A stretch of DNA of 64,000 nucleotides from assembly GCA_944472135.2 (NCBI GenBank), contig OX235262.1:81690903-81754902 (forward strand), in the 5' to 3' direction. Both the position numbers and the translations under genes were made by a program. The notes beneath the pieces are model-generated. The model searched no databases. It was not told where the DNA came from and was given only the letters and a program-made list of their open reading frames with translations. Within the stretch, counting starts at the first letter, position 1. Every line of letters begins with the position of its first letter. Source of the stretch: Trichobilharzia regenti (lineage: Eukaryota > Platyhelminthes > Trematoda > Strigeidida > Schistosomatidae). Below are positions 36,416-48,922 of the stretch, in pieces.

Positions 36416-37835
36416 AAACATGAAAAACAAACAATAATTTAAACTACCCAAGCAATAGTTTGGTGCAGACACAACTTGTAGCAACTCAACCAGACTACAC
36501 AAGTCGCCTATTTCACACATATGGAAAGTTTCTGTTCGGGGCACTGTACCTAAGTTACCTGGGAAAGTTTGTTTGGGATAACAATAATATGAAGGAAGTA
36601 AAAGTAACACTTAGTTGGAAGGAGATTCCCTTTCAAGTAACATTATTATGATTTACAGCATATCTAAATATGAATTCATCAAATTTTATGGAGCCGTTCG
36701 ACAGATATAAATTGTATACATGCGTGTCAAATCAGCTGGCAGGATGATTTTACCTACACCGACAGTCACAGATAATGAGCGAATGTAACCTGGCTGTCAA
36801 CCTTATCCACAAACATGGTATGAGCAGTTTACTAACCGACAGTTTCATCAAAATATTTACAATCCCTATAGTGCGTATTCATATTCATGTAAACTGTTTT
36901 CTCAACCTGGATGTCCCACTCTCTGTATCGTTGACACAGGTCACCATTCTTTTGGCTCTGCTTTGCAGATTTCGATCCGCCAAAACCTTGGTTTTATTAT
37001 ATTTCACAAGGATATTCTTTACATGCGAAACTATAAGCGTAATTTGTATTTCAATCCAGTATTCAGATAATGGAGGCTGTGATGAACTAATAACTACTTA
37101 ATTATGTGAATGGAAAGGATTCTACCAGATATACGAGTGGAGTTCTAGGAAACCTGTAAGGCGGGCTGCTTGGATGGTTTCGAAACATTTCGCACTTAGT
37201 TTAGGCTATATTTAACGCCTTCGGTTGATGTGCGGCTACCAGTCCTGCCTGACGCGAGCTATTGCCACACTATCTGCTGAGTCTTTAGGTTGGGACACCT
37301 GACCTGATGGCCATACCGACCTTTTCACCACCAGGAATAGCGAAGGCAGAATATAACACTTGCGACTAATGAAAGGTGTATTTATTGGCTATGATTTGCT
37401 GGGAGTGTACAAGTAGATAATCACATCACAATGAAGCCACCGAGATTTTGTCTCTTGAAAATCACGTTCGCCACCATGTGTTGCAATCTACACGCACAAT
37501 CAAACTGATCGTTTAAAATGAAACGGCTGGGATTGAATTGAGTTGACAGACTTCTTTGATCCCCTTCAGAGTTAGAAAGTTCTGCAGCTCCATAATGTAA
37601 TCTTCATCGAAACAAGAACAAAATTTGTAGTATTAAATGTCCATTTTATGTTTCGAGGCTTCTTTTAACCACAGTCAGCATAAAGTACACATATTACTAG
37701 CACAAACGCCTTATGCTAATAGCGGGAAATTATCACAAAGTTCGGAGACGCGAAGTAATTATTTGTCATTATTATTAGCTGATCAGTAGATATGGTGGTG
37801 GTCACTAAGGTGAATCACCCCATTCTGCAGGGAGA
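36416..37835. other. intergenic sequence, nothing recognised
   Basis: No supported coding region. The 108-residue frame at 36775-37101 has no motif or neighbour support. Confidence 0.4.
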
Positions 37836-38300
37836 GCAATATGCAATTTGATGGCTCGAGATTTCCATGATATTTATGAGGGCTTAGATTTTTATCTTGA
37901 AAAAGATAATAATGAACGCCTAGACAGATCATGCTTCTACCTTTAAATATATATCATTCGCTCAGCCTATTGCTGAGATGCGATTAAGTGGGATCTGCAC
38001 AGATTTGTGGAGCATCTTATAAATTAACTTGCTATCCATCGTCAGATCTTTAAATACCACTACACAATGTCTTATCTCATTCATTTTCTAATAACGTCTT
38101 CACTTGATTCTCATTATATCCCATTAAACCCAACATTTTATAGCTCTTTATGAATTTGATTCGACTTATTCTATTCCTTTTCAACGTAGCGTACGGTTGT
38201 GCACCAAAAAGACAAAAAGGCATGAAATAAAAACAACTGGCTTGAAAATAATTGTATTAAAGACAAGAGTGGACATCATGATAGTAAGACATCTATGGGT
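37836..38300 (+). mobile_element. unclassified (ATT)n-tailed element, partial copy
   Basis: Reads SAGRAICNLMARDFHDIYEG then LDFYLEKDNNERLDRSCFYL and a stop at 37945, followed by about 355 bp of untranslated sequence that matches the insertion at 41490-42418. The copy is cut at 38300 by the LTR of BEL copy A. The encoded C-terminus is not recognised as any known transposase, RT or integrase end. Confidence 0.7.
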
Positions 38301-38658
38301 TCTCAGCCACGTCACAGAAACCGTTAATGCCCAGCTCTTGCTACGCTCGGGCCTACGATGTTCCTTACAGTTTTTCAGAAACGCTTAGTAATAACGGACG
38401 AAAAAACCAAAACACCGATTGGCCACTCGATAAATCTTTATTGTTACACCAACATATAAAAATAATGATTTTACTAGCGTCTGTGAACAAATATTACAAT
38501 AATAAATCATAATATTACTAATGACGATGTTTTACTCTTCTTTCTGAACAGCGACCAATGAGACGATAACTGTCGTATTGATGCCTCCGCGAAAATCGGG
38601 GAAGTTGGTTTGAGCAAACAACCAAGAATTGGTCGTTCAATCTTCAACTCCATTGACA
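38301..38658 (-). repeat. 3' LTR of BEL copy A
   Basis: Ends in CCATTGACA at 38658, matching the other LTRs. The opposite end is mutated (TCTCAGCCACG against TGTCAATCACG elsewhere). It abuts an (ATT)n-tailed element. AATAAA-type polyadenylation signals are present on the element strand. Confidence 0.85.
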
Positions 38659-39809
38659 CTACCCGGCAAAAAAGGGATCCAACCCTTTTTTCCTTCACGA
38701 ACAATGCACGTTGACTTGGATGCCATTGCGAGAACCTGGGTCACACGGACAGAGCTGAAATGGAAAACAAACAGAAAAGCCAACACACCACAAGCATACC
38801 CACAGCACAATCTCACACATCGCTGACGACCTGCGCCTCCAGATAGAGGCCCGCTCTTGACAACTTGCAACACAATCGCCACTTGCTAGAATGACTCTTG
38901 CAGAATGCAACGTGACCATGGCACCAACTCATGATACTCTACGCACATCTTATCTACTCACTACCAATTACCACTGCAATCGCTTGTCACTTATTCTGCC
39001 TCAGTTCTAGTAGCGGTGACGCATGCGAGCCTCAGTCGTTTACACTCTTTCTCCCCGGCGTGTGGGACCGCAGCTAACAATTATCTCCGTATGCATTTCA
39101 TTCTCAGCAATAGCCTAGCCTCCCCGGCGTATACGCCCCATCTGCTGCCCTTAGCATCAATCAATTCATTCATGGATGTAGAAGACTCGAAACAACTTCA
39201 GAAGTAATCACGACGAAAATTTTAACAAGATTATGCAATAAAAACAAGGTACGAAAACAACGAGTAAACACAATGAATCCAACAAACACCAATTGATATG
39301 ACACACCACACATATATACAAACAGTACAAACAAACACGCAGATCGTGTCTCCATGTGATTCCTTTGAAGAATCGCAGGGCTTACACCAGTACGCCTCCA
39401 AACCTTCACAGGTTGACGATTGTAAGTTGTGGAATGTCCAGACACAAACAAGATTAACCAACAATTACAATAATTGGAACTCACACAACTATTTAACACA
39501 AACATATGTACAATCAACACATCAAATGTTGTGGATTCTGCCTTGACGAACTACCCTTGAAGAACTGTAGGACTTACAGCAGTACGCCTACATTCCTTCT
39601 CAGGTCGACGATTGTAAGTTGTGAAATGTCCGGACACAAACAGAATTACCAACAGCTAGATGACAGATGATATCAATTCAGTATATACAATATGAACTTA
39701 TGTACAAAATCACACACCAAGCACATTGGACTGCTCACTGATGCGCTACCCTTTGAAGAAATTGTAGGACTTACAGCAGTACGCCTACAACCCTTCTCAG
39801 GTTGACGCC

Positions 39810-41489
39810 CTAGGTTGGAAAATCGTCGCAGAATTCATTTGCCGACTTCCTTCTATCGTCTATATCCTCAAATCTGAACGGTAACACGCCCATGTCATTG
39901 TATCGTAGAATATAGACGACGAACAAACACACGACATATCTCATCAACCAAGTGTAGAAACAGAGTAATTTACACCAAAGATAATAGCATTCAAATAGTA
40001 ACTTGAAACTAGAAATGCTTTTATTCGTGCAAGTCAATTTAACAATTACTCTCTCGTTTACACTTGGCTTATTCTCTCTAAACTGAGCAATATCTTTCGT
40101 CCTTTCAAACGCAACAATACTATCATAGTCATTGCACAAGATACTTGAGTTGATGGGTATCCTTCTCATTGTGGATGACAACACAAACGACGACTGATTG
40201 ATAACAGTTGGTGAGCTAACCGGTGGATCAGAATCTGTTCTTTTTCGGCTTTCACATAGTTGTCCAACTGCACGATTACCACCACTGCTCTCTTTCACTA
40301 CTAGTTCGGGTTTAGCCTTATCATCTGATGATAGATGGGCTACATGCTGATCAATTACACTGACTGTCTCACAAGTATGCATGCCTTCTGCAACTGCATC
40401 TGCGTTCAATTCTACTTCACGTTGTAGTTGTACAGAAACTTTATTTAACTTAGCAGTAGTAGGCATATCCCTCATCTCATAATGATCAGCCAAAGACAAC
40501 TGTGAACTATCATGATCAATACCACAAATATTCAATTTACCGTCAACTTCATCATTTTCAAACTCTGTAATAACAGAAGTAGACAATTTTGGTTCCTCCT
40601 CACAAATCATTAAAGGTTCTATATCTTCATTCTGAATAGTAATACCTTGTAAACTTGCGGAGTCAGAACTGGACTCTGAAGCAGCAACTCTATTCTGTGA
40701 CACTCCATTCAACAATGGCTTACCAGTTGCAACTACAGACTTCTTCACTGCACCGTTATCGTCACACAATTCGGAGTCAGGCCAGGAGTTCACATTTAGC
40801 TTATCACTGAACTTGCTTACTGGTTCACAGTTCACCTTTGTATGCACCTCTTGCAAACGTGTAAAACACAACCGTGCTTGTCTTGCATCTTGCAACTTAT
40901 CTGTTGAGGATGTACTACGAAACCTGTTACACTCACTAAGTCTATATGCATTACTGGACATCATGGAGCCTTCTCGATATCCACTTCTCTGAGGCCCTTT
41001 CGTCATCAATGATTGCGTTTTACCATCAGACTGCTCTATTCTAGGGGTGAGATGTAATACACTGGCGAACTTGCTCATAGATTGATTGACACTATCTTTT
41101 ACTAGTTTCAGGATATCATCATATTTTGGATCGATATCCTCTTCCTCCATACGGGAGCTTATCTTCACCCACTTCTTTTGCAGTCGAGTAGGTAGGCGTC
41201 TCGCAATTACCTCTAGGACTGAGCTGGAGTTGAGGTCACTCATGCAATTCATAGAAATCAAGGTATTCTTATAAGTCATAAGATTATCTAAAAACTCAGT
41301 AAGTGCCTTGGAGTCATCTTGAAGTTGACTGCCGTTACCTTTGACAGCTTCGTATACGTTCCTTACAATCATTGAAGGTCTTCCAAACCTTTGACGTAAT
41401 ATGCTCATAGCCTCGTAGTAGCCCTCTTTTGGCTTCATAAACTTACAGCACTGTATAGCTCTTGCAGCATCTTCAGTGCAATACCTCAT
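39810..41489 (-). CDS. gag-like ORF of BEL copy A, main part
   Basis: This 559-residue frame continues the gag that starts at 42687 beyond the insertion. It begins MRYCTEDAARAIQCCKFMKP and has the BEL gag (DUF1759) core QRFGRPSMIVRNVYEAVKGN and VLEVIARRLPTRLQKKWV. The zinc-knuckle site is mutated (CFTRLQEVHTKVNC), followed by an acidic spacer and a C-terminal hydrophobic stretch (LWCKLLCFYTWLMRYVVCLF). It would have been 650 residues or so before interruption. It cannot make a complete protein now. Confidence 0.85.
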   Translation of the reverse strand: MRYCTEDAARAIQCCKFMKPKEGYYEAMSILRQRFGRPSMIVRNVYEAVKGNGSQLQDDSKALTEFLDNLMTYKNTLISMNCMSDLNSSSVLEVIARRLPTRLQKKWVKISSRMEEEDIDPKYDDILKLVKDSVNQSMSKFASVLHLTPRIEQSDGKTQSLMTKGPQRSGYREGSMMSSNAYRLSECNRFRSTSSTDKLQDARQARLCFTRLQEVHTKVNCEPVSKFSDKLNVNSWPDSELCDDNGAVKKSVVATGKPLLNGVSQNRVAASESSSDSASLQGITIQNEDIEPLMICEEEPKLSTSVITEFENDEVDGKLNICGIDHDSSQLSLADHYEMRDMPTTAKLNKVSVQLQREVELNADAVAEGMHTCETVSVIDQHVAHLSSDDKAKPELVVKESSGGNRAVGQLCESRKRTDSDPPVSSPTVINQSSFVLSSTMRRIPINSSILCNDYDSIVAFERTKDIAQFRENKPSVNERVIVKLTCTNKSISSFKLLFECYYLWCKLLCFYTWLMRYVVCLFVVYILRYNDMGVLPFRFEDIDDRRKSANEFCDDFPT

Positions 41490-42418
41490 TAAATAATAAT
41501 AATAATAATGTATATTCTCATATAAAGATATAAATTTACATGAAAATGCATGCCATTTTTACAGGCACGATCAAGTATGATATAATATCAAATCGTAGAT
41601 TGTCTACAAGTTAATAATGTTTCAACAGTCAAATATTTGATATATATATAAATACACATTGTCTGAACTAGGCTGTATAGTTATTGAATTGTACAATTGT
41701 CCTCCAGGTTGAGCGGGAAAATCGACTTCGTCTCGTTTTCATTCCGTGGTTGTCGCCATACGATAACCAACCAAAATTGAGGTAAGTACAACGTTTACAA
41801 GGGATTGAAAGCTGTTTTGAAAAGTAAAAGTGCTGAGGTGAATCATTAAATTGTAATGAAATAGGTAAGTGCAAGTTTCATTAATAAATGCATTAAAAAA
41901 AGAAAACTCCCTAGGCTGACAACGTTCATTTGCAATGTATAATGCTACACGTATATCTCGTACTATCATGATGTCCACTTTTGGTTTTAATACATTTATC
42001 CTCAGTTGTGCCAGTTGTTTTTGTTTTATACCTTTTTGTGCATTTAGTGTACAACCGTACCCTTCAGAGAGTAGGAATATAATAAGTCATAAAGAGCTGT
42101 AAAATGTTAGGTTTAATGGGATATAATGAGGATCAAGTAAAGACGTTATTGGAAAATGAATGAGATAAGACATTGTGAAGTGGTATTTAAAGATCAGTCA
42201 ATGGACAGCAAGTTAGTTTATAAGATGCCCCATAAAACTGTGCACATCCCACATGGTCGCATCTCAACAATAGGCTGGGCGAATAGTATATATTTAGAGG
42301 TAGAAGCATGATCTGTCAAGGCGTTCATTATTATCTTTTTCAAGATAAAGATCTAAGCCCTCATAAAAATCAGAAATATCTCGAGCCTTTAATTTGTATA
42401 TTGCTGTTCCTGCAGAAT
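41490..42418 (-). mobile_element. (ATT)n-tailed element inserted in gag of copy A
   Basis: It interrupts gag between AATGTATT and TAATGAGG. On the minus strand it starts CTGCAGGAACAGCAATATAC and encodes AGTAIYKLKARDISDFYEG then LDLYLEKDNNERLDRSCFYL with a stop at 42294. It then has about 800 bp of noncoding sequence ending GCCTGTAAAAATGGCATGC ... GAGAATATAC and (ATT)n. It is presumably 5'-truncated, as retrotransposed copies often are. The same 3' terminal motif ends the copies at 48568 and 58545. Confidence 0.8.
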
Positions 42419-42699
42419 ACATTAACTTCATTTCATCATTTAATAAAACACCACTCAACATGATCTCAAACTCCTTTACAAATTGTAAATAATCAGCTGG
42501 GTTTCCATGAAAACACCGTGGTTCAAATTTAGGGAGTTTGATGTTCCTATTATCCCTGAACGGCGAAACAGTAACATCAACCATGTCATGGTTAACATCA
42601 GACACATCGTTACAATTAACAGACAAGTCACCATGACTTACTTTCCTGTTTGCATCCAAGGCGCTCTGTCCCTTCTTTGACCCAGGCATTGTTGAACTT

Positions 42700-44600
42700 G
42701 TAGGAACTCTGCTATCCATTTCGCTATTGAATGAAACGGAGATCCCGAAAACCTGTTAGAGAACGAATTTCAAAACATTCTCTTCGAGATACTTTTGAAT
42801 TCATCGATTGTATCAAAGATGTTAAAGTGGGAGACAAACGTATGATTTCACTGGACGTCGAGTCTCTCTTTACAAACGTCCCTATCACTGAGACGATTTG
42901 TTTTCTATGCAAATACTTGGAAGAAAACAACCTGAATATTTGAATACCTACCACCAAGCTAAAAGAACTCCTACTCAGGTGTACCCTAAATGTCCAGTTC
43001 ACATTCAATGGGAACCTCTTTAGACAACAAGATGGCGTGGCGATGGGATCACTTTTGGGTCCGTTGTTGGCTGATATTTTCATGGCAAGTTTGGAAAATG
43101 GTCCGCTGAAAGCAACCATCGACAAATTCCTCTTATACAAAAGGTATGTTGATGATACTTTCGTCATCTGCGATAACAATTGTGATCAAAATATGGTTCT
43201 TCAAGTGTTCAATAGTTGCCACCCCGCCATCAAATTTACAATCGAAGTAGAAACCAAAGAGACAATCTCCTTTCTGGACGTTCGTTTAAGTAAGAAGACC
43301 GATGGTACCTTGAGCACATCAGTACACAGAAAACCTACATGGAACGGTCAGTTGACAAACTTCTACAGTTGGGTACCAATTAGTCGCAAGCGAAACTTGA
43401 TAATACCTCTGGCGACTAGAATCCGAAAAATCTGCAGTCCTGAATCAATAGAGGAAGAGATCGCCCTCTTAAGGAAGACACTGCTCGAGAATGGCTACCC
43501 ACCCTGTTTTATAGACAAGCATATTAAGCCTAAGACTTACAAAGAACAACCCACTATAGTGCAGAAGAAGATGGTCTACATGAATGTACCCTTCAAAGGT
43601 GACCTTCTGGCTGACACCTTGAAGAAGAGGATATCTACTGCTCTAAGAAGGACATTCTTCGCTGCCACACTACGACTGACATTTTCCTCCCGGCCATTGT
43701 TCTTCAACTACTCTAAAGATAAACTATCGCATTTGACCACTTCCATGTGTATCTACCAATTCACCTGCTCTTGCGGAGCGAGGTATGTAGGTCGTTCGAT
43801 GCGAGTTTTATCTAAAAGAGTTCAAGAATACTATCCCGCCTGGCTACGGAAAGGTAACAATGGAGCAATAAGGAGCGCCATTATTGAGCATATACGTAAC
43901 ACTGGTCATTCAATTTGCAAGGAGAAGTCATTCAAAGTCATCTATAAAGTCAAAAGAAGCCTTCCAAAATCGACAAGCTTCCGTATACTTTGTATTGCCG
44001 AAGCCCCAGCGATTTGGATAGAAAAGCCTGAATTATGCACACAGAAGAAACTTCTCCACCCCCTCCTACTACCGTGGGTTTAATTTCAAGTTCATCTGTC
44101 ATCAACATTTTGTTATCAAATTTTTTTGCAATATTCGTATAATAATTTTTAGTAACTAACCCATTCAATCTTTTCACCTATTATCTAGTTTGTTTTCATA
44201 ATTGTCCCCATACTCCTTCACGAACATCTAATCTCTCTAAACATGTATATATTACGTAACCCTACTCACATCTTACCAATCTCCACCCCACTTAGTTACA
44301 ACTTTGATTGTTAATCACACATTTTAATTTCTATACTATTTTGATGACGTAACCCTACTCACATCTTACCAATCTCCACCCCACTTAGTTACAACTTTGA
44401 TTACTATTCACACAATTTAATTTCTATATTATTTTGATGATGTAATCAACAACCCACACTAACTGTTATTTTGATTTTGATTTTGACAAACCTTATGTGC
44501 GCACAAACACACACAATTAATTGTATATATTTGCGACTGTACAGCTAAGAGAATGAATTCGCCGAAAAGAGACTCTTCGCTGAACTAATTTGTTATCATT
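42700..44600 (+). mobile_element. Penelope-like element, 5'-truncated RT plus GIY-YIG
   Basis: Open from 42731 to 44083 except for one TGA at 42941-42943 (after NNLNI). Motifs: MISLDVESLFTNVP, FRQQDGVAMGSLLGPLLADI, LLYKRYVDDTFVI (YVDD), SFLDVRLSKK, then the GIY-YIG domain CIYQFTCSCGARYVGRSMR and a C-terminus EKPELCTQKKLL. The N-terminal part of RT is missing. The 3' region to about 44600 contains a 93-bp tandem duplication. The insertion removed or replaced the 5' end of BEL copy A. Confidence 0.92.
44256..44440 (+). repeat. two tandem 93-bp units in Penelope 3' region
   Basis: GTAACCCTACTCACATCTTA begins at 44256 and again at 44349. The intervening sequence repeats with few changes (for example GATTGTTAATCACAC against GATTACTATTCACAC). 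Confidence 0.9.
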
Positions 44601-44634
44601 TCAATGTACTTATGGGTATTTTTCGCGAATTTTA

Positions 44635-46575
44635 GAAAGTTGTCTAATTGAAAGTTTACCACCACCGCTGTCTTTTGCTATTAGCACCGGTTTAGCACCA
44701 GCATCTGATCATAGGTGAGCTACACGCTAATCAATTACACTGACGGTCTCACAAGTATCCATACCTTCTGCAACTGTATCTGCCTTTAAGTCTACTTGAC
44801 GTTCATGTTGTACAGAACGTTTGTTCAACTCAGTAGAAAAAGGCATTACGCTGGTCTCATTATGATCAACCAAAGACAGATGTGCACTATCATGATCGTT
44901 GTCACAAACATCCACTTTACCGCCGTTTGTATGAACGACTTCATCATTTTCAAACTCTTTAATAAGAGCAGTAGATGATTTGGGTCCTTCCTCACAAATC
45001 CTAATAGCTTCTATTCCCTTACTCTGACTAGTAATACCCTGTTAACTTTTGCAGCCAGAACTGGACTCTGAAACCGTAACTCTCCCCTCCTGCACAAACT
45101 GTGTTGTCGTCTGTGGCACTCTCTTCAACAATGGCTTACCAGTTGCAACTAATGGCTTCTTGACTGCACCATTATCGTCACACGGTTCGGGGTCAGACCT
45201 TGATTTCACATTTAGCTTACCACTAAACATGGTCACTGATTCACAGTTCGCCTTTGTATGCACTTCTTGCAAACATGTAAAACACAACCGTGTTTGTCTC
45301 ACAACTCGTAACCTATCTGTTGGGGACGTCCCACGAAAGCCGTTACACTCACTAAGTTTACATGGATTACTAGACACAATAAAGCTTTTTCGATATCCCC
45401 TTCTCTGAGATCCTTTAGTCACAAATGTTGCGTTTTGCTCTCAGACTTCTCTTTTCTAGGGGTGGGATGCAATACGCTGGCAAACTTGCTCAGAATATCA
45501 TCGAACTTCGGCTCAATATCTTCATCCTCTACACGAGAGCTTATCTTCACCCACTTTCTTTGCAGTCGAGTAGGTAGGCGTCTCGCTATTACCTCTAGGA
45601 CTGAACTTGAGTTCACATCGCTCAAGCAGTTCGTCGAAATCAATGTATTCTTGTAAGTCATCAGATTATCCAAAAACTCAGAGTGCCTTGGAGTCATCTT
45701 GTAATTGACTACTATTACCTTTATCAGCCCCGAATACGTTCCTTACAATCATCGAAGGTCTTCCAAACCTTTTACGCAGGATTCGCATAGCCTCAAAATA
45801 TCCTTCGTTTTGCCTCATAAACTTACAGCACTGTAGAGCTCTTGCAGCAACTCCAGTGCAGTACCTCAACAAATACATCAACCTCATTTCATCATTTAAC
45901 AAAGAACTATTCAGCATGATTTGAACCTCCTTTACAAGCTGTAAACAGTCAGCTGGGTTTCCGTCGAAACACCGAGAGTCAAATTTAAACCTATTATCCC
46001 TAGAATGCTGAACATGAACAACAAACTTCTCATGCTAAGCATCAAACACATCGTTACATGTAATGGACAAGTCACCATGACTTCCTTTCCTGCTTGCTTC
46101 CAAGACGCTCTGTCCCTTCTTTGCCCCCGGCATCGTTGAACTTGACCCGATTCTGAAAAGCTCCAGATAGTGCTTGTTCAAAGAAGACTTGGCCGGCAGC
46201 AGGAATGACGGACGGTGACTACCTAAACTGTAATAAACTGTCACCAACTGTCAGAAAATGTCAATCATGTCTCATAAACCGTTAATGCCCAGCTTTTGCT
46301 ACTCTGGGTCTCACGCTGTCCCTCGAAGGTTTTAAGAAACGCTTATTATTACCGGACACGAAAACCAGAACTCGAGAATTCTTTATTCTAACACCAACAT
46401 CTAGTCAGCGTAACTAGCTTTACAGACTAAGGTTTTTGAAGGTTTTTCTATCTTCTTTCTGAACAGCGGACGATGAGACGATGACTGGTGTACTGATGCC
46501 TCCGCGAAAATGTGGGATAATTGGCTTTGAGCAAACAACCATGAATTGATCGTTCAATCTTCAACTACATTGACA
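44635..46575 (-). mobile_element. BEL/Pao-like gag-only element, copy D (oldest, decayed)
   Basis: The 5' LTR is at 46260-46575. Gag is spread over several frames (46247-46035, 45917-45678, 45697-45419, 45422-45042, 44915-44727) with stops and deletions. Homology ends at about 44635, inside the gag C-terminal region, so the 3' LTR is lost. This copy keeps the CCHC zinc knuckle (CFTCLQEVHTKANC) that the younger copies have lost. More divergence from the other copies marks it as older. Confidence 0.88.
46260..46575 (-). repeat. 5' LTR of BEL copy D
   Basis: 316 bp, TGTCAATCATG ... ACATTGACA, with the family's TGTCA/TGACA ends intact. It is clearly diverged from the LTRs of copies B and C in the middle. 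Confidence 0.88.
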
Positions 46576-46689
46576 GGTAGCTCTATTGCACTCTATGGGC
46601 AGTTTCTCCGAAATTATCGAGTGTTGAAGTAAGTCGCTTACTTGCCAGCAGAGAGCTTCGGCACTCTGGTTTTAAACGGATGAACTTAT

Positions 46690-47200
46690 GTCGTTACAGT
46701 CTGAGGACCTTCTGGATTGTTCTCTGCAGCTTCCTTCCAACTATTTCTAGAATACTGTCCATTTATTATAACCAGGACTCGCACATGTGAGAAGCCAAGG
46801 ATGGAAAGTATCCAACGATATTTTACCTCAAAACTACTTGGCTACAATTGTAAGAAAGACTACATCTCACGGTGCATGATCCTAAAACTTGACCCACTTT
46901 GGACAAGGCGACTTATTATAAACCTAATATTCTTCTTTAAGGTCCTTCACAAGATATCATTCTCAGACAACAGGGACATACAATTCCCACAGGAAGGCTC
47001 TTACGATCTGCGTAACCAAACTTGCACAGTAACAACTCATTCTTTCAAGTCAACACCGTGAAAACTTTTTCACAGTCATGTATTCTAAAATATAGAATAG
47101 TCTGCCCCTAGATGTCGGAACTTGCTCTTCGGTTACAAGCTTCAAACGCTGTCTGTGCAGACTGTTTCACTCTACTGATTATATTAATAGACTATTTACT
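46690..47200 (+). mobile_element. LINE 3' fragment (Jockey/CR1 superfamily)
   Basis: The plus-strand frame contains RTCEKPRMESIQRYFTSKLL, LKLDPLWTRRLIINLIFFFK and VLHKISF, then SYDLRNQTCTVTTHSFKS. This is the pattern of the C-terminal block after RT in Jockey/CR1 LINEs (ES.QR.F...L, L.L..L..RR...DL...YKI.H). Stops beyond 47061 show decay. Confidence 0.75.
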
Positions 47201-47756
47201 CCTAGGACGAATCAACTACTAATCTAATACAGCACCTAAAAGACGCACTTCGACACCCTTAGCAATCTAAAAACTATAAATAAACTAGTAGCATGGCTGC
47301 ATAAAGACTTAGTATGGAACATACAGGAAGGGTTTACTCTTAAAAATAGGACCTGCCACTCTATCGTAACCTTCAAACGCTTGCCATAGAAACTTTTATC
47401 CCAATGACTATCCCTACCAGAACCCATCACTTATTTCTAAAACGCATCAGTCATTAGAGCACTAAAACGCTCAGACTCATTAATACACACTATGACATTA
47501 AATAAACTCTAAGACTTCGCATAAACACGTGAAGACACAACTAAAACGTAAATTTTTACTAATGTGTAATATACAATTGACATAAACATTTATATATGCA
47601 TATAACATTAATGTCCTTTTCATGTTTACATACTTCCTCTTTCTGGTATTCTGCTGCTGTGCATAAACTCCTATTTATCTTCTGGTCGAGGTCGAACAAC
47701 CCTGGATCTAAACTGAGATGAAGATTGATCCCAAACCATTTAAGTCATAACCACTC

Positions 47757-48568
47757 AAATTCCATGAACGATCCAATTCTACCATTTGAAGACGCTGGCG
47801 AACATGCTGTAAATGAGTATTCATGATCTGAAATGAAGAAGCAACTGGTTTTCAAATAGTTTTTCAACATTTTACTCAACTTACGAGTACAGTCCGCCAT
47901 GCAGACACAAATGGCGCAAATAGAGAATTCCGGAGTCGACCTCGGCACCATTCGATGCAGTAAAACAACCCAACATGACCTTATCTAGTTTTCGCATCCA
48001 CCATCAAATTTCTTTCCTGTTATGAAACTACGATAAGACTGCTGAAAAATGGAATAAATATATCACTGATCTCAACATAATACATCAATAATCTTTAAGC
48101 CAAGGGTGTTCTTCACGACAAAGTTATATAGGAGAATTGACTTCAAGCTTTATTTTTCCCAGATATCTGTTTTACATTCATCTGATGTCTGGGTTTTTTG
48201 TTAATGCAGAGACAATATTTCTATATCTCTTTATATGCTACATAAGCAGACTTTATAGCAGACTGTTCCGACTGGCTCTAATGTCAGAAAGAACAACCGA
48301 AATGTAAATCCATTATACATCAAATTGTGTGTAATTTATATAATAATTCATCCATGAGTGTACAATTGGTATGTTCCTGCATGGACAGGAAGAAATATAT
48401 ATTATTATTAATACTAACCCATGCCTATATATTGATGTGTTCTATATAGGTGGGAACCAATATGCACCTCATTGTATAATCCCTACCAACTATGCTTACT
48501 AATAGTAAGTGCAATTCATCGAATTCATGATGCCTGTAAAATGGCGTCCCTCATTTACTAAAATGAGG
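47757..48568 (+). repeat. left copy of an inverted pair; (ATT)n-tailed element end
   Basis: Inverted relative to 58560-59398. The part 47757-48307 is almost identical to 59398-58840; the part 48308-48568 is recognisably similar but more diverged. The latter contains three degenerate units built on the GCCTGTAcAA..GG pattern. It ends ...CCTCATTTACTAAAATGAG at the LTR of copy B. The expected A/T-rich tail reappears after that element, at 55993-56013. Confidence 0.85.
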
Positions 48569-48922
48569 TGCCAATTGAGTTTAAGATTGAACGATAAATT
48601 CTTGGTTGTTTGCTCAAACCAACTTCCCCAATTTTCGCGGAGGCATCAATACGACAGTCATCGTCTCATCGGTCGCTGTTCAGAAAGAAGAGTAAAACAT
48701 CGTCATTAGTAATATTATGATTTATTATTGTAATATTTGTTCACAGAATTTAGTCATACATGATTTATATGTTGGTGAAACATTACAGAATACTCAAGTC
48801 AACAATTGGTGTTTTGGTATTTTGTCCGTTGTTACTAAGCGTTTCTGAGAAACTTCAAGCGACAGCGTGAGCCCGAGCGTAGCAAGAGCTGGGAATTAAA
48901 GGTTCACAAGACGTGACTGAGA
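48569..48922 (+). repeat. 5' LTR of BEL copy B
   Basis: 354 bp. Its first bases are mutated (TGCCAATTGAG against TGTCAATGGAG) and its last are TGAGA against TGACA. A candidate primer-binding-like TGGTGCCGG occurs at 49017, which is unusually far from the LTR, so no primer tRNA is assigned. Confidence 0.87.

Larger units (their letters stand above)
38301..42695 (-). mobile_element. BEL/Pao-like gag-only LTR element, copy A
   Basis: The 3' LTR is at 38301-38658 and gag runs 42687 to 39810. The coding region is split by an (ATT)n-tailed insertion (41490-42418) after residue NDEMKLMY. The 5' LTR is missing: homology stops at about 42695 where a Penelope-like element begins. The gag-to-LTR region (38659-39809) has three copies of the GGCGTACTG repeat unit instead of the two in the other copies. 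No protease, RT or integrase motif occurs in any frame. Confidence 0.88.
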
